Source: Methylobacterium symbioticum | GTDB taxonomy: Bacteria; Pseudomonadota; Alphaproteobacteria; Rhizobiales; Beijerinckiaceae | Reading direction: 5' to 3' | DNA length: 44,756 nucleotides | Assembly: GCF_902141845.1 (NCBI RefSeq) | Contig: NZ_CABFPH010000042.1 | Location: 1 to 44,756 of the forward strand | Shown: in pieces, positions 17,331-27,030 of the stretch | How the letters are laid out: every line of letters starts with the position of its first letter | Numbering within the stretch: the stretch's first letter is position 1 | Program-made: the position numbers and the translations under genes | Notes under the pieces: model-generated | Database searches by the model: none | Seen by the model: only the letters and a program-made list of their open reading frames with translations | Told to the model about the DNA's origin: nothing

Positions 17331-19175
17331 TCAGCTCTTGGCCGCGGCGTTCTTGCCGGTCGAGCCGCGGCGGAACGTACCCCTCAGGTTGTCCCACAGC
17401 TCCACCTTCACGCCGTTGCGGCGCATGATGATGTACTGCTGGATCACCGAGAGCAGGTTGTTCCAGGCCCAGTAGATCACCAGACCCGCCGGGAACGAGC
17501 CCAGCATGAAGGTGAAGATGATCGGCATGAAGGTGAAGATCTGCGCCTGGACCGGGTCCGGCGGCGCGGGGTTCATCTTCATCTGCACGAACATCGTGAT
17601 GCCCATGATGATGGGCCAGATGCCGAGATGGATGAAGTCCGGCGCCGGGAAGGGCAGCAGACCGAACAGGTTGACGATGCTGGTCGGATCCGGCGCGGCC
17701 AGATCCTGGATCCAGCCGAAGAACGGCGCGTGCCGCATCTCGATGGTGATGAACAGCACCTTGTACAGCGCGAAGAAGACCGGAATCTGGATCAGGACCG
17801 GCCAGCAGCCGGCGACCGGATTGATCTTCTCCTTCTTGTACAGCTCCATCATCGCCTGCTGCTGCTTCATCTTATCGTCTTTGTACCGCTCACGGATGGA
17901 GGCCATCTCCGGCTGCACGGCCTTCATCTTGGCCATGGAGACGTAGGAGCGGTTGGCGATGGGCAGGAAGAAGATCTTCAGGATCAGCGTGACGACGAGG
18001 ATCGAGACGCCGAAGTTGCCGAACAGGTGGAAGAAGAAGTCCAGCGCCCGGAACATCGGCTTGGTGATGAAGTGGAACCAGCCCCAGTCGATCATCAGAT
18101 CGAACTGCTTGATACCGAGATTCTTCTCGTAGGCGTTGATGGTGTTGACCTCCTTGGCGCCCGCGAACAGGCGCTGCGTGGAGGTGGCGGTGGCGCCGGG
18201 CTCGACGCTGCGCCCGTCGGCGCGCACGCTCGCCTGATAGACCTTGGTCGCGCCGTCGGACCGCTCGGTGAAGGCGCCCGTATAGGGCATGCCCTGGTCG
18301 GGGATCGCGGCGGCGGCCCAGTACTTGTCGGTGATGCCGACGAAGCCGCCGGTCACGTTCGACCACGCCTTGCCCTTGGTGTTCGGGCTGCCATAGGCCG
18401 GCTCCTTGGCGAGGTGGTCGTAGGTGTATTCCTGCAGGCCGTCGCCGCCGAGCACGCCGATCATGCCCTCGTGCAGCACGTAGTAGCCCTGGGTATGCGG
18501 CTTACCCCAGCGCGAGACGAGGCTGTAGGGATAGAGCGTCACGGCGCCCGAGCCCTTGTTCTCGACCTCGTCGCGGACCGTGAACATGAACTTGTCGTCG
18601 ACCGCCAGGATGCGGCGGAAGACGAGACCCGCGCCGTTGTCGTAGGTCAGCGTCACCGGCTTGCCGGGCGAGAGCACCTCGCCATCGGCGGTCCAGACGG
18701 TCTCGTTGGTGGGCAGCGGGCCGGCATTCTGGCCGACCCAGCCGAACTCGGCATAGTAGGGCGTCTCGGTCCCGGCGGGCGAGAACAGCACGATCTCCGG
18801 GCTCTTGTCGTCCACGGTCTCGTGGTAGTTCTTCAGCTTCACGTCGTCGATGCGACCGCCCTTGAGCGCCACGGAGCCGGTGAGCGCCGGGGTCTCGATG
18901 CGGAGCCGCGGCGAGGCGGCGATCGCGGCCGCGCGCGGGACGACGCCCTGGGGCGCGGTGCCGGGCACCGGCGCGGCGGGGCCGCCCTCCTTGGGAGCCG
19001 GAGACGGGATGCCGTCCGGGGTCACGCCCGGGGCTTGAGCCTGCACCGCCTGGTTCTGCGCGGCAGCCTGGCGCTGCTGCTCCACGCGCGGCGCGGCGAC
19101 GAAGTAGTTCCAGCCGAGCAGCACGACGAGCGACAGGGCGATCGCCACGAACATGTTCGTCTTGTCATTGCCCAT
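17331..19175 (-). CDS. yidC: Membrane protein insertase YidC
   Basis: A 614-residue inner-membrane insertase. It starts [20 protein letters not shown] (TM1), has a Pro/Ala-rich linker, then a large periplasmic beta-domain (~residues 100-350). The conserved C-terminal insertase core follows, with [40 protein letters not shown] and [20 protein letters not shown]. The basic tail suits ribosome contact. An open frame extends 61 codons upstream but runs through rnpA; the ATG at 19175 is the family start. Its first 11 bases overlap the rnpA end, so coupling is likely. Confidence 0.94.
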   Translation of the reverse strand: MGNDKTNMFVAIALSLVVLLGWNYFVAAPRVEQQRQAAAQNQAVQAQAPGVTPDGIPSPAPKEGGPAAPVPGTAPQGVVPRAAAIAASPRLRIETPALTGSVALKGGRIDDVKLKNYHETVDDKSPEIVLFSPAGTETPYYAEFGWVGQNAGPLPTNETVWTADGEVLSPGKPVTLTYDNGAGLVFRRILAVDDKFMFTVRDEVENKGSGAVTLYPYSLVSRWGKPHTQGYYVLHEGMIGVLGGDGLQEYTYDHLAKEPAYGSPNTKGKAWSNVTGGFVGITDKYWAAAAIPDQGMPYTGAFTERSDGATKVYQASVRADGRSVEPGATATSTQRLFAGAKEVNTINAYEKNLGIKQFDLMIDWGWFHFITKPMFRALDFFFHLFGNFGVSILVVTLILKIFFLPIANRSYVSMAKMKAVQPEMASIRERYKDDKMKQQQAMMELYKKEKINPVAGCWPVLIQIPVFFALYKVLFITIEMRHAPFFGWIQDLAAPDPTSIVNLFGLLPFPAPDFIHLGIWPIIMGITMFVQMKMNPAPPDPVQAQIFTFMPIIFTFMLGSFPAGLVIYWAWNNLLSVIQQYIIMRRNGVKVELWDNLRGTFRRGSTGKNAAAKS

Positions 19176-19704
19176 CGGGGACACCGCCGCACGCGTTCGA
19201 GAGGGATTGCGAAAGAGATCCGGACGCGGGTGGGGATTCCGCCTCGCGCCGGGAAGGTGTGGGTTGGGCCTGAGATCCGCCAGGGCCGGAGGCCTTGTCC
19301 GTTCTCTTGCCCCGGCCCCGGCCGCTGCCGGGGCGACGCGCAGGGGCATCGGGCGCACGCGGCCTGACGACGGCGGAGACCGCGCGGCGCAGATCGTCCT
19401 TCAGCGCATCGAAGGAGGCATCGAGGGAAGGCCGGCGGGCGATCAGCACGATATCGGCCGGCACGACGGGCAGGTCGGCGGCCACCGCCGCCACGGCCGC
19501 ACGCAGGCGGCGGCGGATCCGGTTGCGCTCCGTGGCGTGCCCGACCCGCTTGGTGATGGTGAAACCGACACGCAGAGCTCCGGATTCCTCGGAGCCGGCC
19601 TCACGCAGGCGGCCCTGTCCCGTCATCCGCTCGGTGTGGAAGCGGCGCCCGTCGGCCGCCGCCAGGAAATCGGGCCGCCGCCTGAGCCGCTCGATCGTCG
19701 ACAT
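19165..19704 (-). CDS. rnpA: Ribonuclease P protein component
   Basis: A 179-residue protein subunit of RNase P, which helps the catalytic RNA mature tRNA 5' ends. The core occupies residues 1-120: [36 protein letters not shown] (the RNR signature) and DIVLIARRP. Residues ~125-179 are a Gly/Ser/Pro/Arg-rich extension beyond the usual ~120-residue length, and part of it overlaps the yidC start region. No yidD lies between rnpA and yidC here. It follows rpmH by 70 bases. Confidence 0.92.
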   Translation of the reverse strand: MSTIERLRRRPDFLAAADGRRFHTERMTGQGRLREAGSEESGALRVGFTITKRVGHATERNRIRRRLRAAVAAVAADLPVVPADIVLIARRPSLDASFDALKDDLRRAVSAVVRPRAPDAPARRPGSGRGRGKRTDKASGPGGSQAQPTPSRREAESPPASGSLSQSLSNACGGVPDGQ

Positions 19705-19774
19705 CGCCGATCCGACCCCGCTGGCCTCGATGGTCGCCGGCGCCCGACCAAGCGGACGCCGCGAAGGGTCCGCC

Positions 19775-19909
19775 TCAGGCGGACAGGCGCTTGCGGCCGT
19801 GTGCGCGGCGGCGGGCGATCACCTTGCGGCCGCCGGCCGTGGCCATGCGGGCGCGGAAGCCGTGACGGCGCTTACGGACGAGCTTGCTCGGCTGGTAGGT
19901 TCTCTTCAT
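19775..19909 (-). CDS. rpmH: 50S ribosomal protein L34
   Basis: A 44-residue L34, found by reading the minus strand from the ATG at 19907-19909. It begins [20 protein letters not shown] and ends [12 protein letters not shown], complete and invariant in style. It heads the rpmH-rnpA-yidC-engB operon. The 196 bases upstream, to 20105, should hold the operon promoter. Confidence 0.96.
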   Translation of the reverse strand: MKRTYQPSKLVRKRRHGFRARMATAGGRKVIARRRAHGRKRLSA

Positions 19910-20105
19910 GGCGAAGCCTTCAAAGGTCGAGGCGCGTTCGCGGACGGCTGATGCCGCGCCCGACCTTCACGCGTCCTGGAGAGTGTCTGCAAACGCGAAG
20001 GGCGCCCGGATAGGGCGCGCCGACGCGATTGGCGGGCTTATGGCGGAAGGGTGCTCTCAAGTCAACGTTCCGGACACCGAGACTGGGCGGCGCGCGGACC
20101 GCCCC

Positions 20106-20285
20106 TCAGGCGTTGCCGACCGGGATCCGGCCGCGCCCGCGCAGGAGCAGCACGCCCCCGAGGGCGAGGCTCGCGATGCTTCCCCCGAGCGGCGCGAGCA
20201 GGAAGGCGCCGTGTCCGAGGAGGCGCCACGCGGCGATGACGGTGAGCGTCGCTCCCATCAGGGCGACCGCAAGATGGCGGAACAT
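20106..20285 (-). CDS. Small two-helix membrane protein, unknown
   Basis: A 59-residue reading frame if begun at ATG 20285; an upstream in-frame start at 20348 would run through a hairpin. It contains two hydrophobic helices (HLAVALMGATLTVIAAWRLL and APLGGSIASLALGGVLLL) and a basic C-terminus. No family is recognised. It lies between apt and rpmH on the same strand. Translation is plausible from helix design and codon use only. Confidence 0.4.
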   Translation of the reverse strand: MFRHLAVALMGATLTVIAAWRLLGHGAFLLAPLGGSIASLALGGVLLLRGRGRIPVGNA

Positions 20286-20301
20286 CGGGATGCGACCTCG
20301 A

Positions 20302-20327
20302 ACGCACGACCGAATCAGGTCGTGCGT
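20302..20327. repeat. 10-bp perfect hairpin between apt and small membrane gene
   Basis: ACGCACGACC (20302-20311) pairs perfectly with GGTCGTGCGT (20318-20327) around GAATCA. It lies 127 bases past the apt stop and 16 bases before the start of the small membrane gene, both on the minus strand. There is no clear U-tract, so it may be an operator, leader hairpin or repeat unit. Confidence 0.4.
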
Positions 20328-20454
20328 CTTCAGATCTACAACGCCCACTCCGCTGGAGAAATCGGAAACGCATCCCCTCCGGCCGCGGCCGGCAAGACCG
20401 GGACGATCGGGCCGCGAGCGCCGGAAGCGGGCGCGAAATCCCCGCGAGACCGGC

Positions 20455-21000
20455 TCAATGCCCCTCGAATTCCATCAGGGTCCGCACCGGAACCCCGAGG
20501 TCGCGCAGGCGCTGCGCGCCACCGATCTCCGGCAGGTCGATGACGAAGCAGGCGGCGACGATCTCGGCACCCATGCCGCGCAGCAGGTTCACCGCGGCCG
20601 TCGCCGTGCCGCCGGTGGCGATGAGGTCGTCCACCAGGATCACGCGGTCGCCCGCCTTCACCGCGTCGACGTGGATCTCGATCTCGTCGGTGCCGTATTC
20701 GAGGGCGTAGGCCATCGACACGGTCTTGTGCGGCAGCTTGCCCTTCTTGCGGATCGGCACGAAGCCGGTGGAGAGCTGATGCGCCACCGCGCCGCCGAGG
20801 ATGAAGCCGCGCGCCTCGATGCCCGCCACCTGGTCGATCCGGCCGCCCGCGAAGGGGTGGACCAGCGAATCGACCGCGCGCCGGAAGGAGCGCGGGTCGC
20901 TGAGCAAGGTGGTGATGTCCCGGAAGATGATGCCGGGCTTGGGGTAGTCGGGAATCGAGCGGATCGATTCCTTGAGCGCGACGTGGCGGCGGGCTTCCAT
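20455..21000 (-). CDS. apt: Adenine phosphoribosyltransferase
   Basis: A 181-residue purine-salvage enzyme converting adenine and PRPP to AMP. Family marks are [19 protein letters not shown] at the N-terminus, [17 protein letters not shown] in the base-recognition region, and the PRPP loop [14 protein letters not shown]. The ATG at 21000 gives the normal length; the frame open to 21054 adds non-homologous sequence. It lies 61 bases after the inositol-phosphatase-family gene on the same strand. Confidence 0.94.
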   Translation of the reverse strand: MEARRHVALKESIRSIPDYPKPGIIFRDITTLLSDPRSFRRAVDSLVHPFAGGRIDQVAGIEARGFILGGAVAHQLSTGFVPIRKKGKLPHKTVSMAYALEYGTDEIEIHVDAVKAGDRVILVDDLIATGGTATAAVNLLRGMGAEIVAACFVIDLPEIGGAQRLRDLGVPVRTLMEFEGH

Positions 21001-21061
21001 CAGGACATCCTCTGAGACGGTCGCGTTAAAGCAGACCGTGCGGCGGCTTGCCAATCGGAAC

Positions 21062-21856
21062 TCAGGCCTGAACCTTCTTCAGAATGGCGAGCAGTTCCCG
21101 CTGCAGGGTCTCGTTGCCCGCGCAGACCGAGCGGGTGGCGAGCGGCTCGGCCGCCCCGTCCGCCGCGGTGACGAAGCCGCCGGCCTCGCGCACCAGGATG
21201 ACGCCCGCCGCGAAATCGTAGGTCTGGAGATCGCGCTCCCAGTACGCGTCGAGGCGCCCGCAGGCGACGTAGGCGAGGTCGAGGGCCGCCGAACCCATGC
21301 GCCGGGTGCCGCCGGAGACCGCCATCACGGCACCGACCTCGCGCAGCAGGCGCGGATGGTTGCCGCGGCCGAGATAGGGCGTGCCGTAGGCCACCACCGC
21401 GTCGGCCATGTCGTTGCGGCCGGAGACGCGCAGGCGGCGGTTGTTGAGGTAGGCGCCCTTGCCGCGCTCGGCCACGAACAGCTCGTCCTTGACCGGATCG
21501 TAGATCACGCCGGCCACGATCTGGCCCTCGCGCTCCAGCCCCACCGAGATCGCGAAATGCGGGATCCCGTGCAGGAAGTTGGCGGTGCCGTCGAGAGGAT
21601 CGATGTGCCAGGTGTGGCTCTTGTCCGTGCCCTCGATCGTGCCGTTCTCCTCCAGCACCATCCCGTAGCCGGGCCGCGCCTTCATCAGGGCGTCGCGCAG
21701 CACCTCCTCGGCCTTCCGGTCGGCGGCCGAGACGAAGTCGCCCGGCCCCTTGCGCGAGACCTGCAGGTTCTCGACCTCGCCGAAATCGCGGCGCAGGCCG
21801 CGCGACGCCTTGCGCACGGCATCGACCATCACGGTCATCAGGGGGGATGAGATCAT
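21062..21856 (-). CDS. Inositol monophosphatase family protein (SuhB-like)
   Basis: A 264-residue Mg-dependent phosphatase of the IMPase/SuhB family. Metal ligands are visible: E69/E70 (YGMVLEENG), D86 and D89 ([14 protein letters not shown]), and the C-terminal Asp in QTYDFAAG, where most relatives have WD. The substrate may be inositol-1-phosphate or another small phosphate ester, and SuhB also has a role in rRNA transcription in some bacteria. The start is ATG at 21856. A GAGCGTTT/AAACGCTC dyad lies 20 bases upstream. Confidence 0.82.
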   Translation of the reverse strand: MISSPLMTVMVDAVRKASRGLRRDFGEVENLQVSRKGPGDFVSAADRKAEEVLRDALMKARPGYGMVLEENGTIEGTDKSHTWHIDPLDGTANFLHGIPHFAISVGLEREGQIVAGVIYDPVKDELFVAERGKGAYLNNRRLRVSGRNDMADAVVAYGTPYLGRGNHPRLLREVGAVMAVSGGTRRMGSAALDLAYVACGRLDAYWERDLQTYDFAAGVILVREAGGFVTAADGAAEPLATRSVCAGNETLQRELLAILKKVQA

Positions 21857-21876
21857 CGCGGGATCCGAATGTCGAA

Positions 21877-21902
21877 GAGCGTTTGCGCCGCGTTAAACGC
21901 TC
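21877..21902. promoter_or_regulatory. GAGCGTTT/AAACGCTC dyad upstream of the SuhB-like gene
   Basis: Perfect 8-base inverted arms at 21877-21884 and 21895-21902 with a 10-base spacer. It lies just 5' of the minus-strand phosphatase start and within the divergent gap before the chemoreceptor. It could be an operator or a 5' hairpin; no known consensus was matched. Confidence 0.35.
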
Positions 21903-22095
21903 CGCCGCCCGGAATCGAGCCCCTACGCCGCATGGGTGTCATATGCGGGCGCAGCCGCGGACCGGGTGTTTCCTGCCACCTGCCCACGCATCCTGACCTA
22001 AACTGCAACCCGGTAGATCCGGCCTTAACCATCTGCGGGTGAAACATCCCGGGCGACCGGCCCCGACCTGCACACCCGGTCGCGCGAGGCCCGCC

Positions 22096-23784
22096 ATGAT
22101 CCCCCGTTCCCTGACGATCCGTGCCAAGCTCACGGCCGCGTTCTGCACGCTCCTGCTCTTCGTCGCCGGCCTGGCGTGGATCGGCTATGCCAGCACCGCG
22201 CGGGTGAACGGCCTCCTGCTCGACGTGCAGACCAACTGGCTGCCGAGCGTGCGCACCGCGGCCCAGGTCGACGCGCTCACCGGGCGCTACACGACCAGCG
22301 TGCTGCGCCACATCCTCACCAGCGAGCCGAAGATGCTCGCGAGCATCGACAAGGATCTCGTGGAGCGCGCACGCAAGCTCGACGAAGCGCGCCGCGCCTA
22401 CGAGCCCCTGATCAGCTCGGCCGAGGAGCGCGCCCAGTACGCGACCTTCACCCGCAGCTGGGGCGACTTCACCGCGGCGGTCGAGGGGATTCTCACCCTG
22501 TCGCGCGAGGGTCACAAGGCCGAGGCGCTGGCGCTCTACGAGACGCGCGGCGTGGCCCCGCGCCGGGCCGCCTCCACGGCCCTCGACGCGATCGTGGCCC
22601 TCAACAATGCCGGCGCCGCTCAGGCCGAGACCGACGGGGCGGCGACCTATGCGCAGACCCGCACGATCCTCGTCGCGGCAGGCCTCGGCGCGATGCTGGT
22701 GGCGATCCTGCTCGGCGCGCTGATCATCCGCTCGATCAGCCGCGACATCGCCTCGGTGGTGACGCCGATGAACGCGCTCGCGGCCGGCGACACCGGCGTC
22801 GCGATCCCCCATCAGGGCGCCCGGACCGAGATCGGCACGATCGCCGCGGCGATGCAGGTCTTCAAGGAGGGGCTGATCCGCATGCGGACGCTCGAGGCGG
22901 AGACGGCCACCGCCCGCGCGGGCGCCGAGGCACAGCGCAAGGCGGCGATGCGCGAGATGGCCGATGGCTTCGAGCGCGCGGTGAGCGGCATCGTCGGCGG
23001 CGTGACCGCGGCGGCGACCGAGCTTCAGGCCACGGCTCAGAGCATGGCCGGCACCGCCACGCAGACCGCGAGCCAGTCCACCACCGTGGCGGGCGCGGCG
23101 AACGAGGCCGCGGCCAACGTGAACACGGTGGCCGCGGCGGCCGAGCAGCTCGGCGCGTCGGTCGACGAGATCAGCCGGCAGGTCGACGGCTCGGCGGGCC
23201 TCGCCAACGCCGCCGAGTCGGATGCCGACCGCACCGTCGGGCTCGTGCAGGATCTCGCCCAGGCCGCCTCCAAGATCGGCGACGTGGTGGCGCTGATCTC
23301 GCAGATCGCCGGCCAGACCAACCTGCTCGCCCTCAACGCCACGATCGAGGCAGCGCGCGCCGGGGAAGCCGGGCGCGGCTTCGCGGTGGTGGCCGCCGAG
23401 GTCAAGGAACTCGCCAACCAGACCGCCAAGGCCACCGACGAGATCAGCCAGCAGATCGGCCAGATCCAGGGGGCGACGAACCAGGCGGTCCAGGCCATCA
23501 CCGGGATCGCCGGCCGCATCCGCGAGATCAGCGGCGTCGCCACCTCGATCGCCACCGCCGTCGAGGAGCAGGGCGCGGCGACGCAGGAGATCGTGCGCAA
23601 TGTCGCCCAGGCCGCCACCGGCGCGGGCGCGGTGACGACGACGATTGCCAACGTGGCCCAGGCCGCCGAGGAGACCGGGGCGGCCGCTGCGCAGGTGCTG
23701 GGTGCGGCCTCGGAGCTGTCGCGCCAGTCCGAGCACCTCAACGCCGAGGTCACCCGCTTCCTCACCACCGTCCGCGCGGCGTAG
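22096..23784 (+). CDS. Methyl-accepting chemotaxis protein
   Basis: A 562-residue receptor. TM1 is at ~12-32, a four-helix-bundle-like periplasmic domain at ~33-190, and TM2 at ~192-214 ([20 protein letters not shown]). HAMP follows at ~215-270, then a long Ala-rich coiled coil. The signalling tip lies around residues 400-440 ([20 protein letters not shown], then [20 protein letters not shown]). No C-terminal CheR-binding pentapeptide is present. The ATG at 22096 places TM1 correctly. The ligand is unknown. No other che gene is nearby. Confidence 0.9.
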   Translation: MIPRSLTIRAKLTAAFCTLLLFVAGLAWIGYASTARVNGLLLDVQTNWLPSVRTAAQVDALTGRYTTSVLRHILTSEPKMLASIDKDLVERARKLDEARRAYEPLISSAEERAQYATFTRSWGDFTAAVEGILTLSREGHKAEALALYETRGVAPRRAASTALDAIVALNNAGAAQAETDGAATYAQTRTILVAAGLGAMLVAILLGALIIRSISRDIASVVTPMNALAAGDTGVAIPHQGARTEIGTIAAAMQVFKEGLIRMRTLEAETATARAGAEAQRKAAMREMADGFERAVSGIVGGVTAAATELQATAQSMAGTATQTASQSTTVAGAANEAAANVNTVAAAAEQLGASVDEISRQVDGSAGLANAAESDADRTVGLVQDLAQAASKIGDVVALISQIAGQTNLLALNATIEAARAGEAGRGFAVVAAEVKELANQTAKATDEISQQIGQIQGATNQAVQAITGIAGRIREISGVATSIATAVEEQGAATQEIVRNVAQAATGAGAVTTTIANVAQAAEETGAAAAQVLGAASELSRQSEHLNAEVTRFLTTVRAA

Positions 23785-23813
23785 GACGGCCAGACTCCGA
23801 GGCTGAACGGACA

Positions 23814-23841
23814 GGGGCCGGCGGTTCGCACCGCCGGCCCC
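23814..23841. terminator. GC-rich hairpin shared by chemoreceptor and icd
   Basis: GGGGCCGGCGGT (23814-23825) pairs perfectly with ACCGCCGGCCCC (23830-23841), loop TCGC. It lies between the convergent chemoreceptor and icd stops. A mixed GTCTCGTTGTCG tract follows rather than a clean T-run, so I rate it a probable terminator. Confidence 0.7.
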
Positions 23842-23873
23842 GTCTCGTTGTCGTCCCGTGAGTCGAAGGGCGC

Positions 23874-25088
23874 TCAGGCGCCCATCGCGGCCTTGAGGTT
23901 CTGGTCAACCTTGTCGAGGAAGCCGGTGGTCGAGAGCCACTTCTGGTCCGGCCCGACGAGGAGGGCGAGATCCTTCGTCATGAAGCCCGCCTCGACCGTG
24001 TCGATGCAGACCGTCTCAAGCGTGGTGGCGAACTTGGCGAGCGCCGCGTTGTCGTCGAGCTTGGCCCGGTGGCTGAGGCCGCGCGACCAGGCGAAGATCG
24101 AGGCGATGGAGTTCGTCGAGGTCTCCTTGCCCTTCTGGTGCTCGCGGTAGTGGCGGGTGACCGTGCCGTGGGCGGCCTCGGCCTCGACGGTCTGGCCGTC
24201 GGGGGTGAGCAGGACCGAGGTCATCAGGCCGAGCGAGCCGAAGCCCTGCGCGACGGTGTCCGACTGCACGTCGCCGTCATAGTTCTTGCAGGCCCAGACA
24301 TAGCCGCCGGACCACTTCAGCGCCGAGGCGACCATGTCGTCGATCAGGCGGTGCTCGTAGACGATCCCGAGCGCGTCGAAGCGCGACTTGAATTCGTTCT
24401 CGTAGACCTCCTGGAACAGGTCCTTGAAGCGCCCGTCATAGGCCTTGAGGATGGTGTTCTTGGTCGACAGATAGACTGGGTACTTGCGGTTGAGACCGTA
24501 GTTCAGCGAGGCGCGGGCGAAGTCGCGGATCGAGTCGTCGAGGTTGTACATCGCCATCGCGACGCCGGCCTCGGGGAACTTGAAGACCTCCTTCTCGATC
24601 ACCGTGCCGTCCTCGCCCTCGAACTTGATCGAGAGACGGCCCTTGCCAGGGACCTTGAAGTCGGTGGCGCGGTACTGGTCGCCGAAGGCGTGGCGGCCGA
24701 CCACGATCGGCTGCGTCCAGCCGGGGACGAGGCGGGGCACGTTCTTGCAGATGATCGGCTCGCGGAAGATCACGCCGCCGAGGATGTTGCGGATCGTGCC
24801 GTTGGGCGACTTCCACATCTCCTTCAGGCCGAACTCCTTCACCCGCGCCTCGTCGGGGGTGATGGTCGCGCATTTCACGCCGACGCCGTGGCGCTTGATG
24901 GCGTTGGCGGCATCGACCGTGACCTGGTCGTTGGTGGCGTCGCGGTGCTCCACGCCGAGGTCGTAGTACTCCAGATCGACGTCGAGATAGGGGTGGATGA
25001 GCTTGTTCTTGATCTCCGCCCAGATGATCCGGGTCATCTCGTCGCCGTCGAGCTCGACGACCGGGTTCGCCACCTTGATCTTCGCCAT
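23874..25088 (-). CDS. icd: NADP-dependent isocitrate dehydrogenase
   Basis: A 404-residue TCA-cycle enzyme oxidising isocitrate to 2-oxoglutarate. It begins [20 protein letters not shown], characteristic of the eukaryote-like dimeric type found in alphaproteobacteria. It carries [20 protein letters not shown] (isocitrate-binding Ser/Asn/Arg), [20 protein letters not shown] and the NADP-binding [17 protein letters not shown]. The length is exactly typical. The frame stays open to 25178 but the MAKIK start at 25088 is clear. Confidence 0.95.
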   Translation of the reverse strand: MAKIKVANPVVELDGDEMTRIIWAEIKNKLIHPYLDVDLEYYDLGVEHRDATNDQVTVDAANAIKRHGVGVKCATITPDEARVKEFGLKEMWKSPNGTIRNILGGVIFREPIICKNVPRLVPGWTQPIVVGRHAFGDQYRATDFKVPGKGRLSIKFEGEDGTVIEKEVFKFPEAGVAMAMYNLDDSIRDFARASLNYGLNRKYPVYLSTKNTILKAYDGRFKDLFQEVYENEFKSRFDALGIVYEHRLIDDMVASALKWSGGYVWACKNYDGDVQSDTVAQGFGSLGLMTSVLLTPDGQTVEAEAAHGTVTRHYREHQKGKETSTNSIASIFAWSRGLSHRAKLDDNAALAKFATTLETVCIDTVEAGFMTKDLALLVGPDQKWLSTTGFLDKVDQNLKAAMGA

Positions 25089-25286
25089 GATCCGTGCGCC
25101 TTCCTGAGCCAGGGCCTCTAGAGCGGGCCTTCCTGGCGGCCTCCAGGCAATCCGGATGCCGCAACCGGCGCCGTCCATAGCGTGCGTCGCAACACGCGGA
25201 CAAGGTGCGCGCCGGAGCGCGGTGACAGCCTCCGGGCTCTGTCAGGCCGGTCTCGGTCTCCTCGCGCGGGCTCGAAGCAGCACCCT

Positions 25287-26303
25287 CTACTCCGCCTCGG
25301 CCTGCGCCACGCGATACTCCCGCCCATGCTTGCAGTAACCCTCGACGATGCGGGCCATCATGGCGCGCTTGTCCGCATCGAGAGGCCCGAGGATGCGGGC
25401 CGGGCGTCCGCCCCAGAGATGGCCGCCCTCCAAGAGCTGACCGGGATCGGTGGTGGCGCCGGCCGCGAGCATGACCTCGTCGGCGATCACCGTGCCGGGC
25501 GCGATCGATGCGCCGATGCCGATCAGGCAACGCGCGCCGATGCGGCAATCGCCGATGCGCACATTGTGGCCGATCGTGGTGTCGCGGCCGATCACCACGC
25601 CCTCGGCCCGGCTGCGGATGACCGTGTTGTCCTGGATGTTGGTGTCGGCGCCGACCACGATCGGGCCGACCTCGGCATGGAGGTCGCAGGAGAACAGCAC
25701 GCTCGATCCGGCGCCGAGGCTGACGCGGCCGCGCAGGCGCGCGGTGCGGGCGACGAAGACCGTCTCGTCCACCTCCGGCGGCGCGGCGGGCAGCGCGGTG
25801 CCCTCGCCCATGCCCTCGCGCAGGCGCTCTGCCCGCTCGGCGACCTCGGCCCGCTCGATCGGCCGGCGCGGCTTGGCGGGCGTGCCGCCATAGACGAAGC
25901 CAGCGGGCAGCTCGGCCCGCGGGAACACGGTGGAGCCCGCCTCGATCACCACGCCGTCGCCGATCGCCGCGCCATCGAGGATCACCACGTCGTCCTCGAT
26001 CACCACGTCCGAGCCCACCGTGCAGGCATGGACCACGCTGTTGCGGCCGACCGTCACCCGGTCGCCGCAGAGGGTGCCGTGGGTGAAGGTGGCGATGTGC
26101 ACGGTCGAGCGGTGACCGAGCCAGAACCGCTCGCCCACCGTGACGCTCTGGCCGTCGGCGCGGATGACGCCATCGTCGCCGATCCAGGCCTGGGCACCGA
26201 TCGTCGCGGCGCCGATCACCGTGCTGCCCCGGCCGCACCAGACCGGGCGGCTCGCGAAAACCGGCAGGACGCCCTCGTAGGGCAGGATCAGGTCGGGGCT
26301 CAC
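25287..26303 (-). CDS. Tandem gamma-carbonic-anhydrase-like hexapeptide-repeat protein
   Basis: A 338-residue protein made of two left-handed beta-helix domains (~1-160 and ~178-330), each aligning with a whole YrdA/PaaY-type gamma-carbonic anhydrase. Domain 1 keeps the first and third zinc-ligand histidines (H69 in TVHIAT, H92 in VVHACTVG) but has R87 where the GH histidine belongs. Domain 2 keeps only that one (H246 in TIGHNVRIG), with R230 and G251 at the other two positions. In archaeal Cam the ligands come from two neighbouring subunits in just this 2+1 split. The start is GTG 26303, after GAGGA. Activity is unknown; it could equally be structural or an acyltransferase-like relative. Confidence 0.75.
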   Translation of the reverse strand: MSPDLILPYEGVLPVFASRPVWCGRGSTVIGAATIGAQAWIGDDGVIRADGQSVTVGERFWLGHRSTVHIATFTHGTLCGDRVTVGRNSVVHACTVGSDVVIEDDVVILDGAAIGDGVVIEAGSTVFPRAELPAGFVYGGTPAKPRRPIERAEVAERAERLREGMGEGTALPAAPPEVDETVFVARTARLRGRVSLGAGSSVLFSCDLHAEVGPIVVGADTNIQDNTVIRSRAEGVVIGRDTTIGHNVRIGDCRIGARCLIGIGASIAPGTVIADEVMLAAGATTDPGQLLEGGHLWGGRPARILGPLDADKRAMMARIVEGYCKHGREYRVAQAEAE

Positions 26304-26506
26304 GGGGTCGTCCTCGATGCAGTTCCGCGCCGGCCCGGCGCGGCGACGCTTTTCGGCGCCGGAGGGCAATCCCGCGCGGGTCGCGCACGGGAGCACCTGC
26401 CGTGCCGTCCTGCGGTGCCATATAGACCCCCGGGAGGTGGGTGTCAGGCACGGGACCGCGTGCCGGGCCGCGAGGCCCCCTCCCCTGTCAGGAGTCCCGA
26501 CCCGCC

Positions 26507-27010
26507 ATGCCGCCAGACTCGCCAGCAGGCACGCCGCCCGCCCCGCAGCCGGACCCGTCGCTCGTCAGCATTCAGGCCGCCCCGTTCGACGTGGCCGCCG
26601 AGATCGCCCGGGTCGAGTCCGCGCATGGCGGCCGGGCGGGTGCGGTCGTCACCTTCACCGGCCTGTGCCGGGATGAGGGCGGGCGGCTCACCGGACTGGA
26701 GCTGGAGCACTATCCCGGCATGGCCGAGGCCGAGATCGGGCGCGTGGTCGCCGAGGCGCAGGATCGCTGGCCGCTCCACGCGGTCCGGGTGATCCACCGG
26801 CACGGGCTGGTGGCGCCGGGCGACGGGATCGTCCTGGTGATCGTGGCGTCGAGCCACCGGATCGCGGCCTTCGAGGCGGCGAGCTTCCTGATGGATTACC
26901 TGAAGACCCGCGCGCCGTTCTGGAAGCGCGAGCATCTCGCCGACGGGACCACGGGCGGCTGGGTCGAGGCGGCGGAGGCCGACGACGCGGCCGCAGCCCG
27001 TTGGGCCTGA
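26507..27010 (+). CDS. moaE: Molybdopterin synthase catalytic subunit MoaE
   Basis: A 167-residue MoaE, the large subunit that inserts two sulfurs from MoaD into cPMP. Characteristic blocks are GAVVTFTGLCRDEG, LELEHYPGMAEAEIGRVVAE, VRVIHRHGLVAPGDGIVLV and the active-site lysines in DYLKTRAPFWKRE. The ATG at 26507 with AGGAG 12 bases upstream is preferred over upstream frames that lack homology. The C-terminus has an acidic Ala-rich tail. No moaD is adjacent. Its stop overlaps the upstream extension of the next gene but not its likely start. Confidence 0.92.
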   Translation: MPPDSPAGTPPAPQPDPSLVSIQAAPFDVAAEIARVESAHGGRAGAVVTFTGLCRDEGGRLTGLELEHYPGMAEAEIGRVVAEAQDRWPLHAVRVIHRHGLVAPGDGIVLVIVASSHRIAAFEAASFLMDYLKTRAPFWKREHLADGTTGGWVEAAEADDAAAARWA

Positions 27011-27030
27011 GCGGCAGGCAAGGGACGGGC

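Noticed and set aside
17292..19367. A 691-codon open frame on the plus strand opposite yidC
   Set aside because: It is the mirror of the yidC coding strand; its protein is His/Arg/Asp-rich low complexity, typical of antisense frames in high-GC DNA.
21853..23736. A 627-codon minus-strand frame opposite the chemoreceptor
   Set aside because: Arg/Gly/Asp-rich antisense artefact; the plus-strand product has clear chemoreceptor domains.
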